Shown here one piece after another: positions 16,786 through 25,808 of a stretch of DNA of 42,496 nucleotides. The stretch spans positions 1-42,496 of the forward strand of contig DDTM01000114.1 in the NCBI GenBank assembly GCA_002344075.1. Reading direction: 5' to 3'. The notes below the pieces were generated by a model. That model ran no database searches. It was not told the DNA's origin and saw nothing but the letters and a program-made list of their open reading frames with translations. The position numbers and the translations under genes are program-made. The number at the start of each line of letters is the position of its first letter. The first letter of the stretch is position 1. Source of the DNA: Bacteroidetes bacterium UBA2364. Lineage in GTDB: Bacteria; Bacteroidota; Rhodothermia; Rhodothermales; UBA2364.

Positions 16786-18855
16786 TCATCGGGTTACCGT
16801 CAACCGTTTGGTATAAATGGTTTGGTTATTGTTTTGAACGCGGATCCAGTAAGGCCCCGCCGCTAATTTTTGCACCGAAACAGGGAGTTCGATCACTTGT
16901 TGTGCGGTCATAAACCCACTGAATAGGATTTTCACTTCTTGTCCCAAAAGGTTGTACAGTACCACTTGTATGTTCTCTGATGCATTGGCCGTAAACCGAA
17001 TGCGGGTTTGGGTTTGGGCCGGATTGGGGAATAAGAGCATTTCGTTGGCCGTTGGTGGCTTAGGTGGTCCCTGTAGGGGCGTAGCGGTGATAGGTGCCGC
17101 CAAATAGGGCCTTAATAAGTCCATTTTCCAATTGTGTACCGAGACCCAATCGTCTTTAAGGATCCCCCCTGTATCACCGGAATTGGGGTTCCACGTCCAG
17201 TAGGTCCACGACTGGGTTCCGCCCATATAGGCCAAGACCGCTTTGATCCATTGCAAGGCTTTCCCGCCATAGGCATTTTCTTCTTTGATCCCAAACTCGC
17301 CAAGTAAAATGGGTGCACGGTTTTCTTTGAACAAAAAGCCCCAACGTTGATCCCAGATGGCCGTCATATTTTGGGGGAAGGTTGCTTCATTAAACCAGGT
17401 TTGTGCATAAACCTCTGGCCCATAGTCGTGCGGAGAATACACCAATTTGGCGGCATTTATATTGAGCGGGAAATTTTTTGCACCTTCGAGGTTTCCTCCC
17501 CACCAATAGGATCCATTATGGTTCTGAACCCCTTCTACGATCATTAACAAGTCTGGGTGAACAGCCAAGATGGCGGCAGCGGCCCGCTCGGCGGCCTTGT
17601 TCCAATCGGTTGCGGGATTGCTATTGCCCCAAGTGGCGCTACCATGTGGCTCGTTGTCTAAGTCGAAGCCAACCACGGTTGTGTTGTTCCGATAGCGGTT
17701 CGCCAGCGCCACCCAATCCGCAATCCATTGCGCCTCCGAAAAATCCGAAAGATACCAAAGGTCTTCGTTCATGAAGTTATCTGCTTTTCGGGAATGGTTG
17801 TCTAAGATCACCCTGAGTCCTTGTCTTCCAGCTTCTTCGATGATTAAATCCAAAATTTGTAGAGGGGACTTGCCTTGTAGCGGTGCATTCATCGGAGACG
17901 TGCCATCATAGGCATCGGCTCCAGAAAACGTGATGCCACTCGCTGATGCGTCTGCTTTAAGAATGTGGTTTCCCCACGGCAAACGCAAGGTATTGAAGCC
18001 CAAACTCTTGATTTGCTTAAGCATACTCCGATAGTCTCGCGACCAAAGGCCATGTGGGGCGGAATTGCTTGTCTCGAAGCCAAACCAATTGATGCCCGTC
18101 AGTCGGACGATTTGGTTATTGGCATCTATAATATCTTTACCGGAAACGCTTAAAAAACCAGCGGTTACAGGGGGTGGGTCTGTTACTTGGTTGCGAACGG
18201 TTACATTTATTTCGGAGGCAGAGACCGTGCCATTAGTTGTTCGAGAATTCGCCTTTAGGGCATATATACCGTCCGACACCATCGTGGTATTCCACTGTAC
18301 CTCGTATGGGGCAGAAGTGTCCTCTGGCCCGATGGCGGTATTATTTGCGAAAAACGTAACACCTTGTGCACCCTCACCCGTAGTGGTAGCAGTAAGTACA
18401 ACCGTTCCAGAAACCGTTGCACCGCTCACCGGAGCCGTTAGCCTGACAGTCGGTAAGGCTGGTTGAGTGCCATTGAACGTGCAGTTTGCACCATTAAACG
18501 TACAGGCTGTAGGATCGGGCCTAACACCACCCGTATAGCTTACCTGAAATCCAACGAGGACACTTCCGCTGGCATTGATTTGGCTATTCCAACCTGCATC
18601 GCGCACGGTAAAACGATTTCCGGATTGCGACCATTGGCCATTCCATAGGTTTACCATTGTTCCAGCAAGGTCAAACCCCAGCGTCCAGCCTTGTATAGCC
18701 GCTGTTCCGTTATTTTGGACCACAATTTCAGCGGTATAACCGCTTCCCCAGTCGTTGATGACACGGTACTGAAAGGAAACTTGGGCATGCGCCGTAGCAG
18801 ACACAAAAAACACACTTACAACAAAGCAAAAAATATTATAAACCCGATTTATCAT
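16786..18855 (-). CDS. T9SS-exported CBM2-Ig-GH5 endoglucanase (cellulase)
   Basis: A 689-residue secreted beta-1,4-glucanase. A signal peptide (1-24, AHA|Q) is followed by a CBM2 cellulose-binding domain (about 25-128; Trp57, Trp71, Trp75 and Trp89 visible, with Cys118 and Cys125 at its end), an Ig-like domain (about 133-221) and a GH5 catalytic domain (about 232-585). The acid/base is E402 in FDLDNEPHG and the nucleophile is E520 in LLGEFGIKEE. The opening GFLSVSGKDIIDANNQIVRL and the NEPHG context recall the GH5_1 cellulases of Actinobacteria. After a Pro-rich linker, residues about 605-689 form a T9SS type-A sorting domain (LLFPNPAQTQTRIRF, VVLYNLLGQEV, LAAGPYWIRV). The CBM2 plus T9SS pairing suggests a transferred enzyme refitted for Bacteroidota secretion. 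No other polysaccharide-degradation genes are beside it. Confidence 0.94.
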   Translation of the reverse strand: MINRVYNIFCFVVSVFFVSATAHAQVSFQYRVINDWGSGYTAEIVVQNNGTAAIQGWTLGFDLAGTMVNLWNGQWSQSGNRFTVRDAGWNSQINASGSVLVGFQVSYTGGVRPDPTACTFNGANCTFNGTQPALPTVRLTAPVSGATVSGTVVLTATTTGEGAQGVTFFANNTAIGPEDTSAPYEVQWNTTMVSDGIYALKANSRTTNGTVSASEINVTVRNQVTDPPPVTAGFLSVSGKDIIDANNQIVRLTGINWFGFETSNSAPHGLWSRDYRSMLKQIKSLGFNTLRLPWGNHILKADASASGITFSGADAYDGTSPMNAPLQGKSPLQILDLIIEEAGRQGLRVILDNHSRKADNFMNEDLWYLSDFSEAQWIADWVALANRYRNNTTVVGFDLDNEPHGSATWGNSNPATDWNKAAERAAAAILAVHPDLLMIVEGVQNHNGSYWWGGNLEGAKNFPLNINAAKLVYSPHDYGPEVYAQTWFNEATFPQNMTAIWDQRWGFLFKENRAPILLGEFGIKEENAYGGKALQWIKAVLAYMGGTQSWTYWTWNPNSGDTGGILKDDWVSVHNWKMDLLRPYLAAPITATPLQGPPKPPTANEMLLFPNPAQTQTRIRFTANASENIQVVLYNLLGQEVKILFSGFMTAQQVIELPVSVQKLAAGPYWIRVQNNNQTIYTKRLTVTR

Positions 18856-19095
18856 ATCTGCGCATAGAAAAGAGGAGAGAGGAACGTTAATCTGCTCAGA
18901 ACGAGAGGAAGTATAGGCGAAAAATATTCCTGACGCAAGGTAGGAAATTCGGAAAAACGACCTTATACATCACTCTGGGCACCTGTGCAGACTTGCTTTG
19001 AAGTGGGAACATGACGACACGGTACTGGTTGGAGGAGTTTTTGTTTCCGGAAACACATTTTATACCGGAACAACGGTGTTTTCCTAAAAAGCGTT
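18856..19095. promoter_or_regulatory. Divergent region between cellulase and MFS genes with a 12-bp palindrome
   Basis: A 240-base region holding a perfect palindrome, GTTTCCGGAAAC (19043-19054), 41 bases before the MFS start, suitable as an operator. On the minus strand TACCTTG (18936-18942) lies 80 bases before the cellulase ATG as a possible -7 box, though no -33 partner was found. Neither assignment is tested. Confidence 0.35.
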
Positions 19096-20322
19096 ATGTC
19101 GCGAAAAGAGCTGTTTCTATTATTGACCCTTTCTACGGTCAATCTAATGCACATTGTGGACTTCATGATTATGATGCCTCTGGGGGATCAGTTGATGCAC
19201 CATTTTAAAGTGGGGCCACAGGCATTTAGCATGTTGGTGAGTGCTTATACCCTGAGTGCTTTTGTCTCTGGCTTGATTGGCACACTTTGGCTGGATCGCT
19301 TCGACCGAAAAACCGCTCTTTTGCTCTTGTATGTGGGTTTTCTAACGGGTACACTGGCATGTGCGATCGCTCCAACCTATGCTTTGCTGCTGGCGGCCCG
19401 CATATTGACGGGCGCGTTTGGCGGAATACTGGCCTCGCTGGTACTGGCCATTGTTGGTGATGTGATCCCGGAAGAGCGTCGCGGCCATGCCATGGGCATT
19501 GTTACCGCTTCTTTTTCACTGGCCTCCATTGCAGGCGTTCCGTTAGGCTTATTACTGGCAGCAGCATATTCGTGGCATGCACCGTTTTGGGCCTTGGGAA
19601 TATTGGGGCTTCCCATACTTTTATTTCTATACATACAAATCCCGCCAATGTCAGGACATGTACAACTTGCACGAGTTCATGCCCATCCTCTGGCTGGCTT
19701 TGCGAATGCTTGGGCCAATCCACGACAACGGTTAGGGTTGATGTTCATGTTTTCACTAAGCCTCTCACACTTTTTAGTGGTTCCATTTATTGCCCCCACC
19801 ATGATTTCGAATGTGGGTTTAACCGAGCAAGAAATCAGCTACATTTATGTGGTAGGTGGATTAGCAAGCGTACTCACCGGGCCAATTATCGGAAAGATGG
19901 CAGACCGATATGGTAAGTCACGCATTTTTACTATTTTCATTTTTCTCTCTATTCTTCCGATGCTGGTGGTCACGAACTTAGGCAAGACGCCCTTGTTTTG
20001 GGTTCTAGTGCTTGCTGTAGGTTTTTTTGTAATTGCAGGTGGGCGGTATATTCCCGCACAAGCCACGGTAACAGGCTTGGTTTCCACGCACGAACGAGGA
20101 CGGTTTATGAGTTTGCTCTCGGCGGTTCAGAACCTCGCAACGGCATCGGCGACACTTCTTTCCGGGGCCATTATCATACGACACGCAAACGGGCATTTGG
20201 CGCATTATCCGGTTGTGGGCCTCCTGTCCACAGGGTGCTTGGTGATCACATACCTTATTTTTTTGCGGTTGACTAAAACGACCACACCCATTCCTTCCGA
20301 AGATCACTCGCTGGTTGCGTGA
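19096..20322 (+). CDS. MFS transporter (DHA1-like drug/metabolite efflux family)
   Basis: A 408-residue inner-membrane protein with about 12 hydrophobic segments. The motif between TM2 and TM3 reads LDRFDRKTALLL, related to the MFS motif A, and a second copy after TM8 is GKMADRYGKSRIF. TM4 has the usual R-rich RILTGAFGG, and TM5 resembles the antiporter motif C (SLASIAGVPLGLLLA). This places it in the DHA1-type exporters; the substrate is unknown. Start ATG at 19096 with no SD. The 12-bp palindrome upstream may be its operator. It is divergent from the cellulase, with no regulator gene alongside. Confidence 0.88.
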   Translation: MSRKELFLLLTLSTVNLMHIVDFMIMMPLGDQLMHHFKVGPQAFSMLVSAYTLSAFVSGLIGTLWLDRFDRKTALLLLYVGFLTGTLACAIAPTYALLLAARILTGAFGGILASLVLAIVGDVIPEERRGHAMGIVTASFSLASIAGVPLGLLLAAAYSWHAPFWALGILGLPILLFLYIQIPPMSGHVQLARVHAHPLAGFANAWANPRQRLGLMFMFSLSLSHFLVVPFIAPTMISNVGLTEQEISYIYVVGGLASVLTGPIIGKMADRYGKSRIFTIFIFLSILPMLVVTNLGKTPLFWVLVLAVGFFVIAGGRYIPAQATVTGLVSTHERGRFMSLLSAVQNLATASATLLSGAIIIRHANGHLAHYPVVGLLSTGCLVITYLIFLRLTKTTTPIPSEDHSLVA

Positions 20323-20631
20323 TAATTGCCTATTGTTTTGCGTAGTGACCTCAACTTGAAATACACGATTAAATCATGCGTTTAATAAGGCAGCCATACT
20401 GACGCTGGCCGAGTGAACAAAAGCAAACAGAGTCCCTTAAAACGCCTACTCTTCACTTCCACAGGCTTTCAGACCCATCTTTTTCGCATTCGTTTTATCG
20501 GATGAGTACTTCATAGACACGAGAAAATGAGGCAATACCATTGCTCTGGTATGGAATTTAGTTTTGGCTTCTCCCGCAAGGTGTGTTAGATTACAGAACC
20601 CTTGCTCTGCTTCCATTCAACCTCAATCATA
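20323..20631 (+). promoter_or_regulatory. Leader and promoter region of the PhoD-like phosphatase
   Basis: A 309-base gap without a gene. It contains an exact Bacteroidota-type -7 box TAGTTTTG (20559-20566), 65 bases before the ATG. A TTG lies 15 bases upstream of it (20541-20543), shorter than the usual spacing. A 6-bp dyad ATACCA/TGGTAT (20535-20552) overlaps that TTG. There is also a weak ATTAAA/TTTAAT hairpin nearer the MFS stop. No clear terminator was seen. Confidence 0.35.
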
Positions 20632-22011
20632 ATGAAAACAGTTTTTTATTCCCTTTGTTTATACCTCTGTGTAGCAGCGTTGGGGCCTAACCATATATTG
20701 AAGGCCCAACCAGCAGCAAAAAAGGCGGTAACAGCAAGCCCTGTTGCCGCAGGCCCCATGCTGGGTTATAGTGCCATGCGCGAAGTAGCCATTTGGGTTC
20801 AAACCACACGTCCAGCAGTGGTACAGATAAGATATTGGCCACAAAACCAACCTACCGCAAAAAAAACCACGCCTATAGTCAAAACTAATGCCGAAAAAGA
20901 ATTTATTGCCCATCTTTATGCTTCTTATTTAGAACCAGGAACAACGTATGAGTACGAGGTCTTGGTGGATGGAAAAGTTGTTCCGCGCCCCATGCCCTTG
21001 GCGTTCAAAACCAACCCACTCTGGCAATGGCGAACCGATCCGCCTGCATTCTCGGTGGCATTTGGTTCGTGCGACTATACCAACGATCCCCCCTACGACC
21101 GCCCCGGTCGTGCGTATGGCGGAGACAAGAAAATTTACAAAGCCATCGCACAAACCAAGCCCGACCTTATGCTCTGGGGAGGCGACAATGTCTATTTTCG
21201 AGAAGTAGATTGGGACAGTCCCAAAATGATGGCTTATCGCTACAATGCGTGGCGGCAACAGGCCGAAATCCAGCCCATACTCGGCAATATACACCACTAT
21301 GCCACATGGGACGACCACGACTATGGCCCAAACGATGCTGACCGAAGCTACATCCTGAAAGATGCCGCATTAGACCTCTTCAAACAATACTGGATCAATC
21401 CGGCGTACGGACTCCGCGAAACTCCAGGTGTGTTTCAGCAGTTTTCTTGGGGCGATGCCGACTTTTTCCTCCTAGACAACCGCTTTCACCGAAGCCCCAA
21501 CCGCCATCCAGACAGTACCAACAAAACCATGTTCGGTAAAGCGCAATTAGACTGGCTGCTCGACGCCCTTTCCAGCAGCAATGCCACGTTTAAAATCGTG
21601 ATGAGTGGAGGGCAGATATTGAACGACGCCGCTATTTTTGAAAACTTTGCCACCTATGGTGTAGAACGACGTGCCTTTCTGGAAGCATTGCAACGCCGGA
21701 AAATCAATGGCCTGCTATTCCTCACAGGCGACCGCCACCATACCGTACTCCGCAAAAAAGAAATACCTGGGCTATATACCCTCTACGATTTTACATCCTC
21801 CTCCATTACCGCTGGGATTTCCCAACCTGTTAGCAAAGAACTGGATGCACAAATCATTGAGAACACCTTGCTAAAAGAAAATAATTTTGGCCTGCTGGAG
21901 TTCTCTGGCCCCAGAACCGATCGTACCCTGACTTTGAAGACCATTGACAGCGACGGCAAAACCCGCTGGGCATTTGCCATCAAAGCGAATGATCTGCGAA
22001 CAGCTAAATAA
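20632..22011 (+). CDS. PhoD-like metallophosphatase (alkaline phosphatase D family), secreted
   Basis: A 459-residue exported phosphatase. Residues 1-26 look like a signal peptide ending KAQ. Residues about 42-125 form the Ig-like PhoD N-terminal domain, and 140-430 the metallophosphatase domain. Metal-ligand motifs are in order: GSCDYT (145-150), GGDN (183-186), WDDHDYGPND (226-235), DNR (282-284) and GDRHH (366-370). PhoD enzymes hydrolyse phosphodiesters and phosphomonoesters and often serve phosphate scavenging. I start at ATG 20632 because it gives a normal signal peptide; the in-frame start at 20602 adds 10 residues. No pst/pho genes are nearby. Confidence 0.92.
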   Translation: MKTVFYSLCLYLCVAALGPNHILKAQPAAKKAVTASPVAAGPMLGYSAMREVAIWVQTTRPAVVQIRYWPQNQPTAKKTTPIVKTNAEKEFIAHLYASYLEPGTTYEYEVLVDGKVVPRPMPLAFKTNPLWQWRTDPPAFSVAFGSCDYTNDPPYDRPGRAYGGDKKIYKAIAQTKPDLMLWGGDNVYFREVDWDSPKMMAYRYNAWRQQAEIQPILGNIHHYATWDDHDYGPNDADRSYILKDAALDLFKQYWINPAYGLRETPGVFQQFSWGDADFFLLDNRFHRSPNRHPDSTNKTMFGKAQLDWLLDALSSSNATFKIVMSGGQILNDAAIFENFATYGVERRAFLEALQRRKINGLLFLTGDRHHTVLRKKEIPGLYTLYDFTSSSITAGISQPVSKELDAQIIENTLLKENNFGLLEFSGPRTDRTLTLKTIDSDGKTRWAFAIKANDLRTAK

Positions 22012-22022
22012 TTATCCGAACG

Positions 22023-22067
22023 AATCACATGAAAAACAAGCCTTTTCCTTGTCCGCATCTTGTGATT
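22023..22067 (+). other. Nested double hairpin after the PhoD-like gene
   Basis: An outer stem AATCACA (22023-22029) with TGTGATT (22061-22067) encloses an inner stem ACAAG (22036-22040) with CTTGT (22048-22052). It begins 12 bases past the stop codon. It could end the transcript or protect its 3' end, but no T-run follows, so I do not call it an intrinsic terminator. Confidence 0.35.
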
Positions 22068-22198
22068 GGCTTAATATAGACCTAACAATGTGTTCGATGA
22101 TCACAGGTAAAAGGCCCAGTTGTTGGTAATAAGCATCAATCAGTGGACTTTTACCTTTCTTTATTTTGCTACGACAACAAGGTATGCACGGCTACATA

Positions 22199-23599
22199 AT
22201 GAAAAAGAACGAAGAATGGTCGCTCACAGTCGAGCGATTCGCAGATCAAGGCAAGGTTTTGGCCAAAGTGAATGGCTATGTGATCTTTTTTAAAGGTGCT
22301 GCTCCGGGCGATGTCGTTCGGGTCCGGACCACCAAGGTCAAGAAAAACTACGCTGAGGCCATCCTCCTAGAAATCCTTTCCCCCAGCCCACTCCGAGTTT
22401 CTCCAGTTTGCTCTTACTTTGGCACGTGTGGCGGGTGCAAATGGCAACATGTGGCCTACGAACACCAACTAACCGCTAAACGTGAAAGTGTAGCAGATGC
22501 CCTGGCCTATACAGGTGGATTTCAGGACATCGCGGTGCAGCCCACCATTGGGATGGAAAACCCAACGTTCTATCGGAATAAAATGGAATTTTCTTTCTCG
22601 ACACAACGGTGGTTTACAGATGCCGAAATCGCAGAAGGCCAAGTGATAGACCGAAACTTTGCTTTGGGGCTTCATGCACCTGGCCGCTTCGACAAGGTTT
22701 TAGACTTGGAAATGTGCTACCTACAATCCGAGTTAAGTGCTCGCATTGTGAACGGTATCCGCCAATTTGCCAAACAAGAACAATGGTTGGCCTGGGATAC
22801 ACGGAAGCAAAACGGCTTTTTACGCCATGTGGTCATTCGTCAGGCGTGGCATACCCAAGACCTGATGGTGAATCTTGTCACCTATGGCTACCTACCAGAA
22901 CGAATGTACCTGCTGGCTACGTTTTTTCAGGACCAGTTTCCGGAAATTACCACCTTCGTTAATACGTGCAATACAGGGCTTGCCCAAACGGCCTATGGCG
23001 AAAGCCAGCATATCATCTATGGCTCCGGCAAAATCTATGATAAAATCGGGGATTTAACCTTTGAGATTGCACCAACGGCTTTTTTCCAGACCAATACTTC
23101 GCAAGCCGAGAAACTCTATGCCGTTACCCGTGCGTTTGCCGAATTGCAACGCACCGATTTGATATACGACCTGTATTGCGGCGCAGGAACGATCTCGTTG
23201 TTCTGTGCCCCACACGTCCAGCACGTAGTAGGGGTGGAATTGGTAGAAGAAGCAGTGGCCAATGCACGGGTCAATGCCCAATTAAACAACATCCACAATA
23301 CCACTTTCATAAGCGGTGATATGATGCGTCTTTTCACGCCGGAATTTGTCCGGAAACATGGAAAGCCGGATGTATTGGTGGTGGATCCGCCACGTGCAGG
23401 TATGCACCCAAAAGTAGTTGCACAAATCGCGCAGTTACAACCAGAAAGATGGGTCTATGTGTCTTGTAATCCGATGTCGCAAGCAAGAGAATTAAAAGAA
23501 TTGGCAGATTTGTATGCCATCGAAGCAGTTCAACCTGTGGATATGTTCCCACATACACATCATACCGAAAGTGTAATTAAACTTCGTCTGCGTGCATAA
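22199..23599 (+). CDS. rlmD: 23S rRNA (uracil-5-)-methyltransferase, RlmD/RumA family
   Basis: A 466-residue SAM-dependent RNA m5U methyltransferase. A TRAM domain (about 5-60) is followed by a 4Fe-4S ligand set: Cys71, Cys77 and Cys80 in CSYFGTCGGC plus Cys173 in EMCYL. The catalytic domain carries the SAM motif YDLYCGAGTISL (323-334), DPPRAG (396-401) and the catalytic Cys423 in VSCNP. All expected residues are present. Whether it modifies U1939, U747 or both cannot be decided by eye, so the symbol is by family. I start at ATG 22199; an in-frame start at 22166 would add 11 residues. TATTTTG at 22162-22168 lies 30 bases upstream. It ends 8 bases from the convergent ABC gene. Confidence 0.93.
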   Translation: MKKNEEWSLTVERFADQGKVLAKVNGYVIFFKGAAPGDVVRVRTTKVKKNYAEAILLEILSPSPLRVSPVCSYFGTCGGCKWQHVAYEHQLTAKRESVADALAYTGGFQDIAVQPTIGMENPTFYRNKMEFSFSTQRWFTDAEIAEGQVIDRNFALGLHAPGRFDKVLDLEMCYLQSELSARIVNGIRQFAKQEQWLAWDTRKQNGFLRHVVIRQAWHTQDLMVNLVTYGYLPERMYLLATFFQDQFPEITTFVNTCNTGLAQTAYGESQHIIYGSGKIYDKIGDLTFEIAPTAFFQTNTSQAEKLYAVTRAFAELQRTDLIYDLYCGAGTISLFCAPHVQHVVGVELVEEAVANARVNAQLNNIHNTTFISGDMMRLFTPEFVRKHGKPDVLVVDPPRAGMHPKVVAQIAQLQPERWVYVSCNPMSQARELKELADLYAIEAVQPVDMFPHTHHTESVIKLRLRA

Positions 23600-23607
23600 A
23601 AACAAGG

Positions 23608-24333
23608 TTAGAACAATGTAACCGTTTCGTTGGCCAATATTGGATTTTCGACGGCTTCGATGGCTTCCACAACACCATCCCGAAAGCGCACAATCTTCCG
23701 GGCATGATGCGAGATGTCTTCTTCGTGTGTAACCATTACCACGGTATTCCCTTGTCGGTACAAGGCCTCAAAAATCCGCATAATTTCTGCACTGGTTCGG
23801 GTATCCAAATTCCCCGTTGGCTCATCTGCCAAAATAAGTGACGGTCGTGTAACAATGGCGCGTGCAATCGCCACCCGTTGTCTTTGACCACCGGAAAGTT
23901 CATTTGGTTTGTGATTCACACGATCCCCCAAGCCAACACTATCCAAAGCCCCTTGTGCCCGTTCACGGCGTTCCGAGCGTTTAGTGCCAGCATACACCAA
24001 CGGCAATTCCACATTTTGCAAAATACTGATCCGCGGAATCAGGTTAAATGTTTGGAAAACAAAACCAATTTCGCGGTTACGGACTTCAGCCAACTCGTTA
24101 TCCCGCATCTTGCTTACATCTTGGCCATTTAGCATATAAGTTCCAGCTGTGGGTGTATCCAAACAACCAACCATATTCATCATGGTGGATTTTCCCGACC
24201 CCGAAGGCCCCATAATGGCCACAAAATCGTTGGGGAAAATATCCAGCGAAACACCATTCAAGGCGCGTACTTCCTGATCGCCCATCACATAAATTTTGGT
24301 CATATCGCGGATGCTGATCAACGGTTCTGCCAT
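23608..24333 (-). CDS. ABC transporter ATP-binding protein, MacB/LolD family (no permease adjacent)
   Basis: A 241-residue ATPase with every motif: Walker A GPSGSGKST (42-50), Q-loop FVFQTFNL (Q94), signature LSGGQ (146-150), Walker B LILADE (166-171), D-loop and H203. Its sequence (YVMGDQEVRALNGVSLDI) fits the LolD/MacB/FtsE type that pairs with FtsX-fold permeases. It is the third gene after the TolC and HlyD genes, 49 bases past the adaptor stop, so it should power the same export system. No permease follows: the next gene is the convergent rlmD 8 bases away. Start: ATG at 24331-24333 gives the family N-terminus; the longer frame from 24465 overlaps the adaptor gene and is rejected. Confidence 0.94.
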   Translation of the reverse strand: MAEPLISIRDMTKIYVMGDQEVRALNGVSLDIFPNDFVAIMGPSGSGKSTMMNMVGCLDTPTAGTYMLNGQDVSKMRDNELAEVRNREIGFVFQTFNLIPRISILQNVELPLVYAGTKRSERRERAQGALDSVGLGDRVNHKPNELSGGQRQRVAIARAIVTRPSLILADEPTGNLDTRTSAEIMRIFEALYRQGNTVVMVTHEEDISHHARKIVRFRDGVVEAIEAVENPILANETVTLF

Positions 24334-24382
24334 TTCTTTGTGGTTTGATGTATCCAACGAAGTCAGAGTTTTGTACAAGTCG

Positions 24383-25756
24383 TTATTTCTTATCAGTATC
24401 GACTTTGCGAGTTCGGACCGCTTCGCCATTTTCCAATTCCCGACTAACAATGCTATAGGGTCCAATAATCACTTTTTCGGTGCCCGACAAGCCGGATTTA
24501 ATTTCCACATGGGTTTCGTTCGAGATGCCTGTTTCCACCTGAACCATGTATGCTTTACCATCTCGCATTACAAACACCACCTTGCGCAGATCTTCTTTTT
24601 TCTTCACCGGATTGGGGTTAGCAGCCTCTGCGGGTGTTTCTTCCTCTGTCTTGACAGCGCCTTTTGCCTGTTGCCCTTTTGGCTTGGCAAAATCACGCAC
24701 GGTCACAGCCTGAATTGGAATGGCCACAGAGTTAACAACCGTATCCGTAGAAATATCTACGGTTCCACTCATACCAGGCCGAAACTCGGCTTGTGTCACC
24801 TGAACGGGTGTTTCCTCGGCGCTGGGCATGGGTTTTAGGTTACGTTTCACATTTTCAGCGGCCAGGGGGGTTTGTCCAACCAGTCGCACCTTAACAGGAA
24901 AATTCGTCACTTGATCCTGAGTTCCAGTTCCCGTGGTACGGGCAGAATTCGCGATTTCTGTCACTACGCCTTTAAATACCCGTTCCGGATATGCGTCCAC
25001 CGAGACATTGGCGGTATCACCGACCGCCACATTCACCACGTCATTTTCATTCACATCTACTTGCACCTCCATCTGGTCTAAGCGGGCAATCCGCATCATC
25101 TCGGTTCCACTCATCTGACTGGTTCCCACCACACGCTCGCCCAACTCCACATTCAACTGGCTTACAACGCCGCTCATGGGAGCAAAAATGGAGGTCTTAT
25201 TTAATTGTTCACGGGCTTCTCTGAGGCGGGCCTCGGCACTTTGTACCGCAAATCTGGCGGCATCGGTATTGGCTTTCGCGATATTATATTGTGTTTGCGC
25301 CGCTTCAAAAGTGTTTTTAGGGATTACCCCCTTCTCAAAAAGATCTTTCTGGCGGTTGAAATCCAATTCTGCACCCATAAATTGGGCCTGAGACTGGGCC
25401 AATGCCGCTTTTGATTGCATTACCCCAGCCTCACTTTGTTCTACTTGGGCGGCGTAAAAGTCGGAATTGATGCGGGCGAGTAACATGCCTTTTTCCACCC
25501 AATCGCCTTCTTTTACTGCCAAGAAAACAATCTCGCCAGAAACGTCAGGCGAGATCTTCACTTCTACTTCTGGTTGAATTTTGCCCGAAGCCGTAACCAC
25601 TTGGGTGATGTCTCGCCGTTCTACATTTGCCACTTCCACTTCCTTTCCTTCTTCTTTATTTCGGTCTTTGAACATCCAGAGAACGACGACTAATAACACG
25701 ATCACAACACCGCTAATAATCAGCAGATTTCGGGTCGTATTGCGCTTTGCTGCCAT
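24383..25756 (-). CDS. HlyD/MacA-family periplasmic adaptor (membrane fusion protein)
   Basis: A 457-residue adaptor that would bridge an inner-membrane ABC transporter to a TolC-type channel. A single N-terminal membrane helix (about 11-29) is followed by lipoyl half-motifs (about 60-98, SPDVSGEIVFLAVKEGDWV, and 188-212, SIFAPMSGVVSQ), an alpha-helical hairpin (about 100-186), beta-barrel and membrane-proximal domains, and a charged C-terminal tail. A Pro/Glu/Lys-rich insert interrupts the barrel region near residues 360-390. ATG at 25754-25756. It lies 52 bases after the TolC-type gene and 49 before the ATPase, all in one direction, forming an efflux operon. Confidence 0.93.
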   Translation of the reverse strand: MAAKRNTTRNLLIISGVVIVLLVVVLWMFKDRNKEEGKEVEVANVERRDITQVVTASGKIQPEVEVKISPDVSGEIVFLAVKEGDWVEKGMLLARINSDFYAAQVEQSEAGVMQSKAALAQSQAQFMGAELDFNRQKDLFEKGVIPKNTFEAAQTQYNIAKANTDAARFAVQSAEARLREAREQLNKTSIFAPMSGVVSQLNVELGERVVGTSQMSGTEMMRIARLDQMEVQVDVNENDVVNVAVGDTANVSVDAYPERVFKGVVTEIANSARTTGTGTQDQVTNFPVKVRLVGQTPLAAENVKRNLKPMPSAEETPVQVTQAEFRPGMSGTVDISTDTVVNSVAIPIQAVTVRDFAKPKGQQAKGAVKTEEETPAEAANPNPVKKKEDLRKVVFVMRDGKAYMVQVETGISNETHVEIKSGLSGTEKVIIGPYSIVSRELENGEAVRTRKVDTDKK

Positions 25757-25808
25757 GATTTTGCTATTTGGGAATTCGAATGCAACAGGGCTTTCCGAGG
25801 TTGGGGGT

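Noticed and set aside
24334..24465. 44-residue N-terminal extension of the ABC ATPase
   Set aside because: It overlaps the adaptor gene and precedes the typical ATPase N-terminus at MAEPLISI.
24296..24838. 180-codon plus-strand frame across the ATPase and adaptor genes
   Set aside because: Antisense to two genes with full motif sets, and no recognisable protein features of its own.
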